The notes beneath the pieces were generated by a model that saw nothing but the letters and a program-made list of their open reading frames with translations, did no database searches and was not told the origin of the DNA. 64,000 bases of DNA, from contig CAJHNH020007556.1 in assembly GCA_905116865.2 (NCBI GenBank), positions 172,001 to 236,000 on the forward strand. The letters are read 5' to 3'. The DNA comes from Candidula unifasciata (taxonomy: Eukaryota; Mollusca; Gastropoda; Stylommatophora; Geomitridae). The position numbers and the translations under genes are program-made. Positions 1 to 56,559 of the stretch are shown piece after piece; within the stretch, counting starts at the first letter, position 1; each line of letters opens with the position of its first letter.

Positions 1-44481
<44,481 letters not shown>

Positions 44482-45575
44482 ATTTGTATAACACCATATG
44501 CAGTGTAGTGTATGTTCTTTGTCAGGATTAAGAGCGATATTTGTAAACTGTTGTGCTGTAAACTGAATCACTGTCTTTGTCGAGTAGATGACTTGTACAG
44601 GTAATTTTTATTAATTATAAATCCAAGTGTTTCATATGGGATTTTTAAGTAACATATTAGTTGGAGGGGGGGGGGGTATGCAGTATGTCATATACCATCA
44701 GTAGACTGTTATTTACTTTTTGTTTAATGTTTTTTTTAGGTTGTAACATATTAATGAACTGTATTAACTTTTAGTAAATAGTGGTAGCTAACTTTTTGTT
44801 TCTGGCTTGCACAAATAATCTCTTTAAAACCAATACATTTGGTAGGCAGTTCATAAAGCCAAATGTATCTCGTGACAAATGTTTTCACTTGTACAGCTTC
44901 ATGAAAGCAATCTAGCAGATTTTACTCTTTTTCTCCTTACTTACCAGAAATGAAGTCCCACATCCCATAGTCCATTTCTCTTTAAAATGTAAAGTGGTGT
45001 TTCCCATAACATGTAACCGTATTTCTGTCTGTCTATATAATACTTATTTGGCTTGGTCTATTGTGTCTGATATCGAAACTTATATCTAACAACTTAACAC
45101 TGCCATTTCTTTTTCCTAATGTAATGCCTTTAAAAAAAAATTTCACCTGATAAAATTTACTCACCAAAAAAAAAAATGTTGAACTGCTTTACATTTAATT
45201 TTTATTTCATATATAAATAGAAATCATAACTTTAAAAAAAACATAATTCAGTAATTTACTTTGATTCAAATGCAGACAGTATGATAATATTTGTCTTTAC
45301 ATTATCATTAAAATAAAAATAAAAACTTGTGTACCCCCTCCTCCTTGCTCAACCTCTTGGGAGTATATTATGTGAGACATCAACGCAATTATGAGCTGAC
45401 AGTATTTTTTAAATTGGTAAAGTCTCTTGTACTAGTCAGTGATAATGAAAAGGAGTAGCCATCGGCTATTAGAGAAAGGTAGATTCCTATAGTTAGGACT
45501 CCTTTAAAAAAAATATATTATTGCATAAATGTTATGTTACGATAATTATATCTTTTGTACTGTTACAAATAGAAT

Positions 45576-45581
45576 AATAAA
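45576..45581 (+). terminator. Candidate polyadenylation signal AATAAA for SMC3
   Basis: Canonical hexamer 1.1 kb after the stop codon, followed within 30 nt by GT-containing sequence (ctggtcgtgg). Several other hexamers lie further down, so this is only one candidate. Confidence 0.3.
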
Positions 45582-45984
45582 CTGGTCGTGGAGATATACA
45601 GGTCTTGCAAAAAAGGTTGCATGTTTTTTTTTTCTCATGTAGGGAATAATAGTCTTCTGCCAACCTTAACCAATGTTGTGTAGTTGCTGTACAAATGTTT
45701 CTATTGTATAGCCATTAGATTGGAAGAGACTGCAAGTGTTTTGTAGAATCAAGATCTTAATGTTCAACACAGATTTTATCTTTTAAAAACTTTTTGAGTT
45801 TTTTTTCCCTTGCTGTAATCTCTCGCCTGCCTATCTGTCCCACTTTTTCAGGTCAGTTCCTGACCAGTATCTATATAGCAACTGTACGCATGCACAGGGC
45901 TTCTACTTTTCAGGTCTGTTGTGGAGATTTGGTGACAGAAATCACCATAAAAATAAGTGAGTTTATGTATTGTTTGTAATTGTA

Positions 45985-46100
45985 TCATTGTCTGTTTGTG
46001 TTGTGTGCTGATGAAGGCTTTATAGGTGAATGTTCATTTCATCATGATTGTGGTATAATGAAGCTGACTAGTTCTGCCTCTGGTTTGGATTGACCTTTTT
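45985..46100 (+). repeat. Dispersed repeat E, copy 2
   Basis: Matches the reverse complement of 30364-30500 (gctgatgaaggctttatagg, aatgaagctgactagttctg, tttggattgacc). Confidence 0.72.
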
Positions 46101-46529
46101 CATAAAGAAAATTTTTTTTAAGTAAAATCTGCAGCAGTACAAAAATATGAATCTCTAATCATTGTCATTATTGACAAAGAGTCATATTGCTGCTGTGTAC
46201 AGACTCATTTAGTTTGCCATTTGTATTTGTAGTTGCTGTTTTAAAGTACTGAATTTGTAAGTTTTATCATTTGCAGTCAGTCACCAATTTGGACTTTCCC
46301 AAAGCAATTGTTCTTTTAATACATTTGTTTTTGTTTGTTAGAGACCACTTTGAATTTAAGGTTCAGTTTCATTTTAGTTTCATTTTAATTGCATTTCAGT
46401 GTTTTAATTTCTAACTTACATTATTCACATGTAGGTACAGACACTCTCCTTCAGTTCTTATTTTAAAATGTTGATATCCTTTCATAAACACACACATTTT
46501 TTTTTGTCTTTCTCTGTGTCTTGAGTTGC

Positions 46530-46690
46530 TACCTGAAGATTCAACACCCTGAGATTACAAATATCAATCTGGGTAGCAGACCAACAGGGCAAATTCCAGA
46601 TACCTTGTTCAGTCTCAAACGAAGTTATAACTAGAGCACCTGCTGTGGCAACCCCAGTGTGGTGTAACCTGCAGTCCTGTTTGGATAGGG
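46530..46690 (+). repeat. Dispersed repeat C, copy 3
   Basis: Blocks caatctgggtagcagaccaa, cagggcaaattccagatacc and a caccccagtgtggt-like segment match 14555-14750. Confidence 0.66.
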
Positions 46691-47219
46691 TGGCCATAAG
46701 TCTCATTTTCATCGGGACAGTATCTTTTTTTTTTTCAAAGTAGGCCCAGATGGTCCCGTCAGTACTCAAAGTCGATTGGAACACTGGGATTTTGTTGTTG
46801 TTGAGTGTTCATGGGACGACCATGTGGGCCTACCTAATATATGAAACCGTCCTGAAGGTCACCCTGTGTGTGGGTAATGATTAGGAAGGTGCAGGTTGTA
46901 ATGTTAATGTCAGTTTTAAATTGTTAAGAATAGTTTATATAGTGCAGTGGCTGTTAGTTCTACTTTGAAAATGTGCAAAGTGGAATACTAACTTTCAATT
47001 TTATTTTATTTGTGAACTAATAGACATTTATTTTTAGTTCCTCCTTGTAAAAATATTTCCATTTATCTACTGTTCTGTTTATATATATGGAGGACCATTT
47101 ATCCATTGTCCTTAATTATATTTGTGCTTGTCTCTGCAATATATGTATAAGAGAGAGACAAAGCTTTCATGCGTTTTCAAGGAAAATCAGGTACACCTGT
47201 ATCCTCTTTATTGTGACTT

Positions 47220-47541
47220 CAGTTGTATTAGACATAGACTTTTCCAGCCTCCCTTTAATAAAGTTCAGTTGTATTAGACATAGACCTTTCCAGCCTCCCT
47301 TTAATAAAGTTCAGTTGTATTTGACATAGACTTTTCCAGCCTCCCTTTAATAAAGTTCAGTTGTATTAGACATAGACTTTTCCAGCCTCCCTTTAATAAA
47401 GTTCAGTTGTATTAGACGTAGACTTTTCCAGCCTCCCTTTAATAAAGTTCAGTTGTATTAGACATAGACCTTTCCAGCCTCCCTTTAATAAAGTTCAGTT
47501 GTATTTGACATAGACTTTTCCAGCCTCCCTTTAATAAAGTT
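47220..47541 (+). repeat. 46-bp tandem repeat, exactly 7 copies, each with AATAAA
   Basis: Units start at 47220, 47266, 47312, 47358, 47404, 47450 and 47496: cagttgtattagacatagac, ttttccagcctccctttaat, aaagtt. Each unit has ttaataaagttcagttgtat across its boundary, so an AATAAA hexamer is followed by GT/T-rich sequence. Lies 2.7 kb after the SMC3 stop codon on the sense strand. Confidence 0.96.
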
Positions 47542-49489
47542 CCTAATGATGCCAGGCTATGTCTTCTTAAAGGATCTATGTGAGAAGATTGGTGCACTTA
47601 TGGAGTTGTCCATTTGTGCAGTGAGGGTGGTCCTCTATCAAACAAAATGATGTTTGATTAAATTAAGCATGTTCATTTTTCTTTTCTTTTTAATGTGTAT
47701 ATATTCTCTGTTGCATGCAAACTACACTTCTGCTGCAGTAAGACATTTACTTGAATGCTGTTCATCAGGTTTGTGGGACCAGTGCGTAAATTATCCACAC
47801 ATAACATGCAGCGACATCAGAAATTGACTGTCGTTTACTTGCATGTGATTACATATGTATATCAATCAAATATAACCTGAAGATAGTGTGTAGATACAAA
47901 ATGTACATAGCTGATACTGGATTTCGTCATGTGCTCATGGCATCTGTATTTATTAATGTTCTCTAATTCTTCCTGCGTGTGGGCTTTAAAAAAAAAATTG
48001 GTATTTATTGTTTTTATTTGTTGAATATTTTATTCTGTTGTGTGCTGTCGATTGTTTCCATAGTCTTGTACACATCATGTGTGAGGAGATGAATTTGATG
48101 TAGCTAAAAGGGTGCCATTATTATGTGAGAACTGTTAATTATATAATCCAGTAATCCATATTTTCACATTTTTTTAATAGGGATGTCTTGTCACCTTTAT
48201 CAATTTTTTAACTTCTGTTTATTTCTTCCTCCTTCTTTCTCTTCGAGTCTGAGAAATAATCTGTTATTATTTGTTTATTTTTTATTTTTTCCTCATTCTT
48301 TCTCTTAGTGTCTGAGAAATAGTCTGTTTTTAAATTGTTTATTTCTTCCTTTTTAATTCTCTTAGTGTCTGATAAATAGTCTATTAATTTGTTTATCTCT
48401 TCCTCATTCTTTTTTTCCCCTTAGCGTCAGAGAATTTTTTTTTTTAAATTAATTTTCTTTCTCAATGCTTTTAATTCTTTTTATTTTTATGTTCTCTCTT
48501 TCTTTCTCTCTCCCTCCCCCCCCCCCCCCCCCCCCTTTCCCCCTCCCTCTTCTTCACTCATAAACTCCTAAATTGTGGAAGCCTGCTTTACTTTTGTGAG
48601 TAGCTAATTTTAAAAATGATGTAGCTCACCTAATATGTTGTGCCCTAGAGTGTGAAACCAAACATTTCACACCACAGTAGTAGTGTCTGTCTACCTTTAC
48701 TGACACCACACAGTAACTGCCTGTTTTAATGTACAGTTATCATGAACTTATAAGAATTGTGTTCTTATTTATTGCTGAATAACAGTACTGAGCCTTAATT
48801 CTGATTTTGCTTTTTGGTAACAAGGCAGCAACTGTGTTCTGGTAGAATTGGCCTGACAAAGATGTTTTTATTTCTATTTTCATTTCCAGTAAAGAAATAC
48901 TTACATAAAACATGTATATTTTTTTTCAAAGTACGTACATAACACATTTGAATTATATGATTAAGCACACACATAAACATATTACAGGTATATTCTTTCT
49001 ATTGTTATCATTTTCCATTTTTTTTAATTTTAGCAGTATCTTATTGCTTCATCTAGATTTCTGTAAATATGTATTATAGACTGTGATTTCATAGTTGTCT
49101 GTATACAGTTTATTAAGGCAATGCACAAAATTAGCAAACATACAATTTGTTTACTACAGAAAGTAATGCAACTTGAAGATATCTTTCATAGCCATTTAGT
49201 TCTGCTTTGTTTCTTATCCACCAAACGTGCATGAATCCAACAAATTCTCTTTGTATGTATTTTATTACTTTTGTGCATACAGTTGGGCATCAGATATAAT
49301 ATATATATATATATTTTTATGAAACTTTGTGTGTGTGTGTTTTTATTAATGAGAACTCTATTTCATTGTTTTTAGAAATCAATTTGAAAAGATTGTAAAT
49401 GACATGGGCTTTTTATGTGACGTAGCTTATAATGGTGGCATAGTCTTCGAAGTGGGCCCACTAATGTGATGATGTCTGTGGTATTTCAT
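47542..49489. other. AT-rich intergenic or 3' UTR DNA, no gene seen
   Basis: Contains a degenerate repeat at about 48230-48430 (tttctcttagtgtctgagaa type, about four copies), a C run at 48515-48536 and a (TA)n tract at about 49296-49312. No exon-like coding block. Confidence 0.55.
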
Positions 49490-50060
49490 ACACTAGGTAT
49501 GCTTATTCATCTGTCAATTCACACATCAGTTATGCCCAGTTATGTCACTTTATCTACCAAATATACCCATTTTTGTCAAAATGTTGTGTTTGCCCATTTG
49601 TATTTATAAGTTCATAAACCATGTATACCCAGTTATGTCACTTCACACATAACTGATACGTCTATTTTTTGTAAATTCTGTTCCATGCCATTTCAGACAC
49701 CAGGTGTACCCAGTTATGTTAATTCATACGTCAGATACATCCATTCATGTCAGTTCATATACCATACTAATTCAGGCACTTGGTGTGCACATTTATGTTC
49801 ATTCACACCTACGCTTCAACTATTCATTTCGGTTCACACACCAGATTTATCCATTCATACAGCATGCTAATTCAGACATAGGGTATCCCTAATTATGTTA
49901 ATGCACACATCAGGTATGCCCATTCATAATTCAACTCACATATCAGGTAGGCCAGTTAATATGTCAGTTTACAAACCAAATTAGCTCATTGACATATTAA
50001 TTTCTATACCAGCCAGACTCTTTCATGTATTAATTGGTAAATCTTAGGATATAGTCATAC
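49490..50060. repeat. Degenerate tandem array of about 30-40 bp units
   Basis: Recurring cacacatcagttatgcccag, attcatgtcagttcatatac and caccaggtgtacccagttat modules with strong drift. A related-looking array with gtacaccagataggtccatt modules is at 51380-51800. Confidence 0.75.
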
Positions 50061-50759
50061 ATATACCAAGCACTGTCACAGAAATTGGTTATTGTTTGAT
50101 TATTATATAATTTATTGTGGGGGGGGGGGGGGTATGATAGAAGCAACAGTAAATAAGTACTATAAATATTGCTTCTTTAAATTTAGTTACCCAACAACTT
50201 TTTTCATTCATTGTCTGACCATCTGTTGAATTTTGCGAAGCTTGCGACTCATGAGGGCTATCCCCAAATCAACCTCTATTTGACTGGTGAAAATTCAAAC
50301 AAATTGACAGTAACATCCGAATACATACCAAAGTTACATACATCACTGCATTATTTGTCCATTTAGGCACCACCTAATTGAAGGCACTTGTTTTATCATG
50401 GCACGAGTTTTTGTAACCCCTCATCAAGGAACGGCGCCGCCAGAGTGCTTCAGCAGTTGTTGACTCCATCCATAATCCCCTTGGTGGTGTTGAAGTGCTG
50501 GGTAGCCAACCAGACCTTCCTTTTGCCAAAGCGATGCCAAATCCCGGATGTAAGGGTGGAGTTCACCCACTCATCTGCTTATACCTACACACAACCAGTT
50601 GACAGTAAATCTCTGTGGAATTTTGACCTTCTGCTTAAAGAAAATGAATCACACCATGAATTTCACAGGTGGCGGTAAAGGCAGTAACATTATCCATGCT
50701 TATTCATTTATGATTCATGAACCGTGGAACGAATGTGACTGTAAGTTGATTTGTAGAGA

Positions 50760-51120
50760 GCAAAAGGATTACTGACCTCTGCATGACATGCTTGTTAAGA
50801 GACAATAGGTCTTATCTCTCTCCATGTTTAGTGTTATAACACAAATTATGTCATAGATTTTTAAAAATAGAATATCGATATTCCACAAAAATATAGGAAA
50901 TCTCCACCACAGACAGTATCACTCTTCAAAAGTGAAGTAGTTTGGATATATCAAAAGTCGCAATAATGAAGCAGTAATTGATGGCACTGTTCCTAAATGA
51001 AGAGTAATGGATCAGTCTGTAAAAGGCGGGCAGAACATTATCGATCTGTTAGAAATTAGATGGGCAAATAGCAGTCTGAGGCTAGTGTATAACCAAGAGA
51101 AGAGACACTGTGTAGGAGAT
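50760..51120 (-). mobile_element. LINE-like 3' relic, paired with 60560-60870
   Basis: The reverse complement matches 60560-60870 over about 300 bp (cagatcgataatgtt, ctcttcatttaggaacagtg, ggagatttccta, cctattgtctcttaacaagc). The plus strand gives peptide pieces such as GGQNIIDLLEIRWANSSLRL, which resemble a LINE ORF2 end but are not diagnostic. Confidence 0.6.
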
Positions 51121-51379
51121 ACTTTGCAGCCGATTTTCAATGTGGAGACAGCACCAGATTGAATGATTACTTATATCTAATGATGTGTCAGTTTGTACAC
51201 CCACTGGGCTCTGTAAAATGCTAAAACACCAATTTCGTTCATTAACCATCGGTCTTTACTGCAGGTATTTATCACTTTGTGAAGGGGGGGGGGGGGTTGA
51301 ACATGGATATCTGGAGCCTCCATACTACAGTCACCATGCAGGATTAGATTACTCATTTGTAAGCAAAGCCAGCTGAAAT

Positions 51380-51800
51380 GTTAATTTATACTGGGCTCTT
51401 CTGTTTGCTCATACACCAATTAGGTCCATTAATGTACTAATGTGTACACCTGCTAACTGTGACTACACTATTTAGGCTCCCTTTTTAGTGTGAATGTGTG
51501 TCTAAAGTATGCCCATTAATGTGTTTATATAACAAACAGATGGGTCCATTGATCTGTTAATTTGTACCCCAGATAGATTAATTGTGTTAGTTCGTACATG
51601 GGATAGGTCCATTGTGTTGATTTGTACACCAGATAGGTCATTCCCATTACTTTGTACACCATTAGGTCCGTAATATTTAACAGTGCACACCAGATTGGTA
51701 GGTTTTGTGTTATTGTATGCACGTTGATCAGTTGATGTTATTTGTACACCTTGTTGGTCATTTGATGTTCTAATGTGCATTTTAATTTTAGTATGTGCTA
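51380..51800. repeat. Degenerate tandem array, gtacaccagataggtccatt type
   Basis: About 12 diverged units of roughly 35 bp (aatttgtaccccagataga, tttgtacaccagataggtca). The open minus frame at 51502-51780 is a by-product. Confidence 0.78.
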
Positions 51801-51829
51801 ATTCATATATGTACTGGACACATCATATG

Positions 51830-53036
51830 CTAATTCTGGCACCGAAATCCAGTGTACATTAATTTGTGTAACTAAGCATTGTGACAGTAAACTGACCCAG
51901 TGATTCGTCAATAACCCAGTTGACAGAGTGATGCATTAGTTATTTAATAAATAAACATCTCTGTATGTTATTTCATGCACACTGTGCAAAGTAGAACTTT
52001 GTGAACTTTTTGCATTTTATTATCATATATTTATTTTGTTTGTTTGCATTTTTATGAATAACATGGAACAAGCAGCAACATATGTAATTCATTTACATTA
52101 ATTAAGAAACATGTAATTACAGTAATAGACACTTTCTGAGGGACATAATCTAATGTTAGCATGTTTACTGCATTTATTCCATGATGATTGTCTCCCTGGT
52201 TAGAATTTAGCCAAATGTAGCTATACTTTTTTTTTTTTTAAAGTTTGGCTTTGTTTATAGTGATATTTCTAGGTTTATGAGTTGTTGAATTATTGTTCGC
52301 TTTTTTTTTTTAAGTTGTTGTTCTTCCAAGTTAGTTACGTTTACTTGTTTGGGTTTGCATATTTTCATTGTAAATTATCATTTATGATGTAACAAATTTG
52401 TTGAGCATTGTGAGTTCTCATTTATTAATTTACAAGATTATGGACATTGTGTTACCGTTTATCATTTTATAAGTTTGACTTTGTAAAGAATTACAGAAAT
52501 AAATTACAATTAATTTGACTTTGTGACTGCTTTAATTTTAACTTGATTTATTTGGTTGGGTTTTGTGCATTCTGCAGAGAATTAACAGAGAATGTTGCTG
52601 CAAGCATGGTATCACTATGTTCCTCTCTTCTTAAACTGTTTATGTCCCAGTAGGTTTTTAAAAAATATATTTCCAAGGGGTGCAGAAATCCCTATGAACT
52701 ATTGCATAATTTGTGTTAGGCAAAGTACACAGTGACTGCAAATAGGAAGATAGATTTCACTAGTATTTTCTGACCAAATGTGAACATTAAAAAAAACCAA
52801 TGTGTGATGGTTAGATTCAATTAAAAAGACTACCCACCGAGTGCTGATGGTCTGTAAAAATATGGGCGCTCTTCCCATATGCCCGATATGCCTAAAGGCG
52901 TGGAAAGGAATCTTTACTTACAATTAAAAAGAGTTATTGACATGTCATGCGTTCCTTTGGGAATTTAATGACCACCTGTGTCATCAGATACATGCCTGCC
53001 ATGAGAATATCATGGGTTTGAATCCACATCTTCCCA
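51830..53036. other. AT-rich intergenic DNA, no gene seen
   Basis: Long T runs and short direct repeats only. aaataaatta at about 52496 is another possible polyadenylation hexamer. A small segment at 52850-52910 (gtgctgatggtctgtaaaaa, cgatatgcctaaaggcgtgg) resembles a repeat tail. Confidence 0.5.
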
Positions 53037-53190
53037 TGTGGGATCCGGGGCCCTTTGTAGAGAAACAAGAATATACAGATGCACACGCAACACTCAGGTT
53101 CTGGAACAGGACTGCAGTCCAAAAGTGGATAAATAACCAGAACATTCTGCCAGTTTACAGCTGGTGAATGCAAAGAAGAAGAAGAAGAAT
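53037..53190 (+). repeat. SINE-A copy, internally deleted, with tRNA-like head and GAA tail
   Basis: Head atgggtttgaatccac just upstream resembles a B-box. The middle from aagcatgtcg to atacaaataag is missing, and the copy resumes at cacgcaacactcaggttctg and ends gaatgcaaagaagaagaaga. Confidence 0.83.
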
Positions 53191-53210
53191 CCACATCGAG
53201 TTGAAACTTT

Positions 53211-53590
53211 TCTTCTTAGCGTTCACTGGCTGAAAGTTCTCATAGTTCGCTCACTCCTGGTCTTAGATGTTGATCCAGAACTGAAGTTTTGCATGCACAA
53301 CGCTTTTTTGGTTCTGCTTGTTTGTGTGCAGACTTTTGGTTCCTTGCCTCTCAGGCTGGTGCACTCCAGCTTTGAAGGAAACACTCCTAATTGGTCACCT
53401 CCATGCTTGGTGGCAGCCAGAGGGTCTGTTCTTTATTCTCCTAAATGGAGCCCAGGAACTTACAAGGGAAGTTTAAACTTGTTACCTTGGCTCCCTGGTC
53501 AGCCCAGCCTAAAACTGTGCCAGGCAGTGAAAGTGGCTGGCATTATGTTGACCACATCACCCATTGGGTACGGATTGGTCTGTTGAAAAC
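53211..53590 (-). repeat. SINE-A copy with 5' head
   Basis: Inverse copy abutting the previous one tail to tail. The segment 53480-53590 on the minus strand adds a tRNA-like head (gggtgatgtggtcaacataa), making this the longest SINE-A copy, near 380 bp. Confidence 0.8.
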
Positions 53591-53999
53591 ATGGGTCTAG
53601 CACCATATGCCTGTTGCGCAAATCATCATCATCAAGGGCTTTGTTGACTGGCGTGGGCCATCATGCCTATCCATAATCTGCGATCAGCAACTGTGTGTAT
53701 CAGTTTGCGTGTTGACACCTCTCCATGCCATGACAAGGGGCTGTCAAAAATCTTCTCCTGTTGTATTCCTCTGTAGCTATTTTCACAGATTTCTCCAGTG
53801 GTTACAGCATGCTCCGGTTTCTCTTTTTTCAGAACATAACTAAAACATGATAACTCTTTTTTTCCCCTGATGTTTGTGATGTTATCTTCGAAACAACACC
53901 TCTTTCAAAACATCTGGTTGCTCTTTTCTGCTATGCAAGGAATTTTAAGTATTCTTCTGTAAAACAACAGGCCTCAGGATATTGTTTGGCTTGTTTATT

Positions 54000-54420
54000 A
54001 ATTGTCCACGATTCACACAGCCATGTGTTGAATGAAGAATCAACATCACAGCACTCAGGACTCCCTGGTAAGCGCTCTGTCCCCATCTTCAGCAGCAAGC
54101 GAAGAGTTACAATTCCAGCATGGTACCAGCAACCGTCTGATTGTACATCCATCTCACCCTTCTCTTGAGTGTCAAACGTCAGCCATATCCCCTTGTAACT
54201 GCTCGCAGCGCCATTCTCCTCAAACCGTACTGATCTATTTTCGCTTCCGCACTGTTTACTCGCTCCTAAAGGGCCTTCACAACATCCAGCTTGTCATACA
54301 TCAGTTCACCACCAAGTGGTACAGAACTGTCTCCACCTTTCTCAACATGCTCTGTGAGTCAGTTGCAGCTGATTCTCAAGAGAGTGGAAGGCAGCAGTGA
54401 CTGCAGCCTTATGTTAAAAC
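54000..54420 (-). mobile_element. Non-LTR retrotransposon 3' end copy
   Basis: The minus strand encodes pieces matching the C-terminal domain at 62642-62968 (GELMYDK, SEAENRS, RMAL, MGTERLPGSPECCDVDSS). Repeats the end of the longer element at 54775-55830 in the same orientation, 350 bp away. Confidence 0.82.
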
Positions 54421-54599
54421 TGGCTCTATATAGCATGCAAAAATTATTTTCCTAACCTCAACAGCACCAATGGGCATACCAATTCTATGCAGCTGAGCTA
54501 GATTTCTGGGATTTCTACCTATCTTCATCCTTTATGTGTTAGTCGTACAGACTGCAATCCTGGAAGAGTAAAACTACCTACCCTACCCTGTTGCATGAT

Positions 54600-54695
54600 T
54601 GGGCAGACAATTTTAGCGGGCCACCAGGACTTTTCCACGGCCCATCAGTGGGCTGCGGGTCACTGGTTGAAAAACACTGCTGTAAAGGATACTCA
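54600..54695. mobile_element. Possible hAT-like terminus
   Basis: gggctgcgggtcactggttg followed by aaaaacactgctg is the common form of a hAT-element end. No partner terminus identified. Confidence 0.35.
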
Positions 54696-54774
54696 AGAAA
54701 CTTTAATGAATCCCTCCGTGATGGGGACAACTTGTGACTGATCATCCACGCTCAGCACATTGTGCATAAGATAT

Positions 54775-55830
54775 TGAATTGAGTCAAGAATTAACATCAC
54801 AGTACTCAGGGCATTCCCATGCATGCTCCATCCTCATCTTCAGCAGCCAGTGCAGAGTTCCAATACTGGTGGTACAGGTCACAATCTGGTTATATGTCTG
54901 TCTTGCCTTTCCTGTGAGTGTAGTCAGCCGGCCAGACCCTCTGGTTACACTCAGATGCCTCATTCTCTCCAGGCCATAACAATCTTTCTCTATTGATTCC
55001 GTTGCTTGTTCTCAAAAGGCCTTGACCACATCTGCCTTGTCATGCATCAATTCACCACCTAGTGGTGCAGATCCAGCCAATCTGTCTGCCTGTTCATTAC
55101 CCACCACGCCGGCATAGCCTGGAGAAAAAAATCCAAAATATGCTCACTACCCATGACCTTTCCAGTGAAGCTTGCCACTCTGCTCGAAACATCCCTGTCT
55201 TCACCTTTTTTAGCATGCTTTCAGAGTCTGTAACAATTACAATATGTGTATGCATCTTGTTCTCTAGCCACCGGAGAGCTGCAGTTACCGCCTCCACCTC
55301 CATTCTCATGCTAGATGTTGTGGTGTCATATGCTTGGCTGTCTTGCACTAAAGATTTTCCATTGGCTTTCGCTACAAACTCCCAGGCACTTCTCTTTCCT
55401 CTCACCACCGAACCTTTTGTATAGATAATCAGATCACCTGGGCGTGAATTGTCTTGAATCAACTGTTGGACTTCAACCTCCGAAGCACTCGCTGGCCACT
55501 CTCTGCACACCCGACCTAATGTGATCATTACCCTACTCAGGTCAGACCTATCCGCTGGTACTCTGACCCACTCCTCTTCTTGCCCAATGTTCTCCAGCAT
55601 GCACACTTGTCTTATTGTGTCTTCTGCTTGAGCCATCCACGATTTTCCCCTTTTCAGCCTCTGACCCTTACCTGCAGCCAAAGCTTCATACAGAGGGTAT
55701 TCCCTGTCTGCAGCTACTCTGAGGTATGACTTAGCCTGCAACACCTTTAGCCTATCTGCAATAGTCTTCAATGCAAGGATGTATCGCATGCACACAATCG
55801 GGGTGTCTCTTGTACAACCCAGGATGTCGC
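54775..55830 (-). pseudogene. Non-LTR retrotransposon pol fragment with RNase H domain
   Basis: The minus-strand frame at 55795-55097 reads REWPASASEVEVQQLIQDN, RPGDLIIYTKGSVV, SSMRMEVEAVTAALRWLENK and IVIVTDSESMLKKV. These are the first three catalytic motifs of a retroelement RNase H domain. The usual IYTDGS is IYTKGS here, losing a metal-binding Asp. The fourth motif (PGYAGVVGNEQADRLAG) and the C-terminal domain continue in another frame to 54775, so the copy is frameshifted. No reverse transcriptase upstream. Such elements insert by target-primed reverse transcription; this copy cannot be active. Confidence 0.88.
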
Positions 55831-56555
55831 ATAGCGTCTAAGCTGACTCGTCGAGACAGTGAGCGTGCATAAGATTTATATATAGATAGATATATATCGT
55901 ATGATAGTTTGTTACATCATAATACCAAAGTTAGTGTTAAGTGCCGGCGATTTCCTGGTGTAAAATATATTTTATAAAATATATAAACCCCATTCGTCTC
56001 TTTACCACCCCCCGCCCCCTTTTTTTTCTCTCTGTGTGCATGTGTGATTATCTGTCTATCTCTTTCGATGTATTTATATCTTTTATATATTTATGTGAAT
56101 AGCCAAAACGCGCTCATGCGGGCACACAAGTGAACAAGCGCTGGAAAAAAACAATGGAGTGAAATAAATGGAAAAGAAAACAATTAAGGAAAAAGTTCAC
56201 GTTACAAAATTCATCCAAGTGAAGAAATACATTTCGAGAAGGCCACGACGAGATAGACACTCACATATATTCAGTTACTAGGGGGCCAGAAGAATGACAC
56301 AGAACAAACCTTGATCCCGACAATGTACGGATCTACTACGGATACACAAACCAGATGCAACCCACAAGCCTGCAAGTAAAAACATGCCCACTGAATGATC
56401 TTACGTTGATGATATTAGTAACACACACATACCCACAACTGTCAAATATAAGAACACAATCATAATGCTAAGATGCATGTAGTGGCGCCGACACAAAGAA
56501 AACACGGGGGGGGGGAATGGGGACCTCTTTTTCTTCTTTTGTCATCTCACTGAGA
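55830..56555. other. Intergenic DNA, no gene seen
   Basis: Short TA-rich tracts near 55880-55980 and a G run at 56505-56516. No exon or repeat family recognised. Confidence 0.5.
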
Positions 56556-56559
56556 CCAG

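Larger units (their letters stand above)
44482..47219 (+). other. Probable SMC3 3' UTR and downstream AT-rich DNA
   Basis: AT-rich, with no coding signal. The proximal part is probably 3' UTR. Repeat E copy 2 lies at 45985-46100, and repeat C copy 3 at 46530-46690. Where the transcript ends cannot be decided from sequence alone. Confidence 0.5.
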
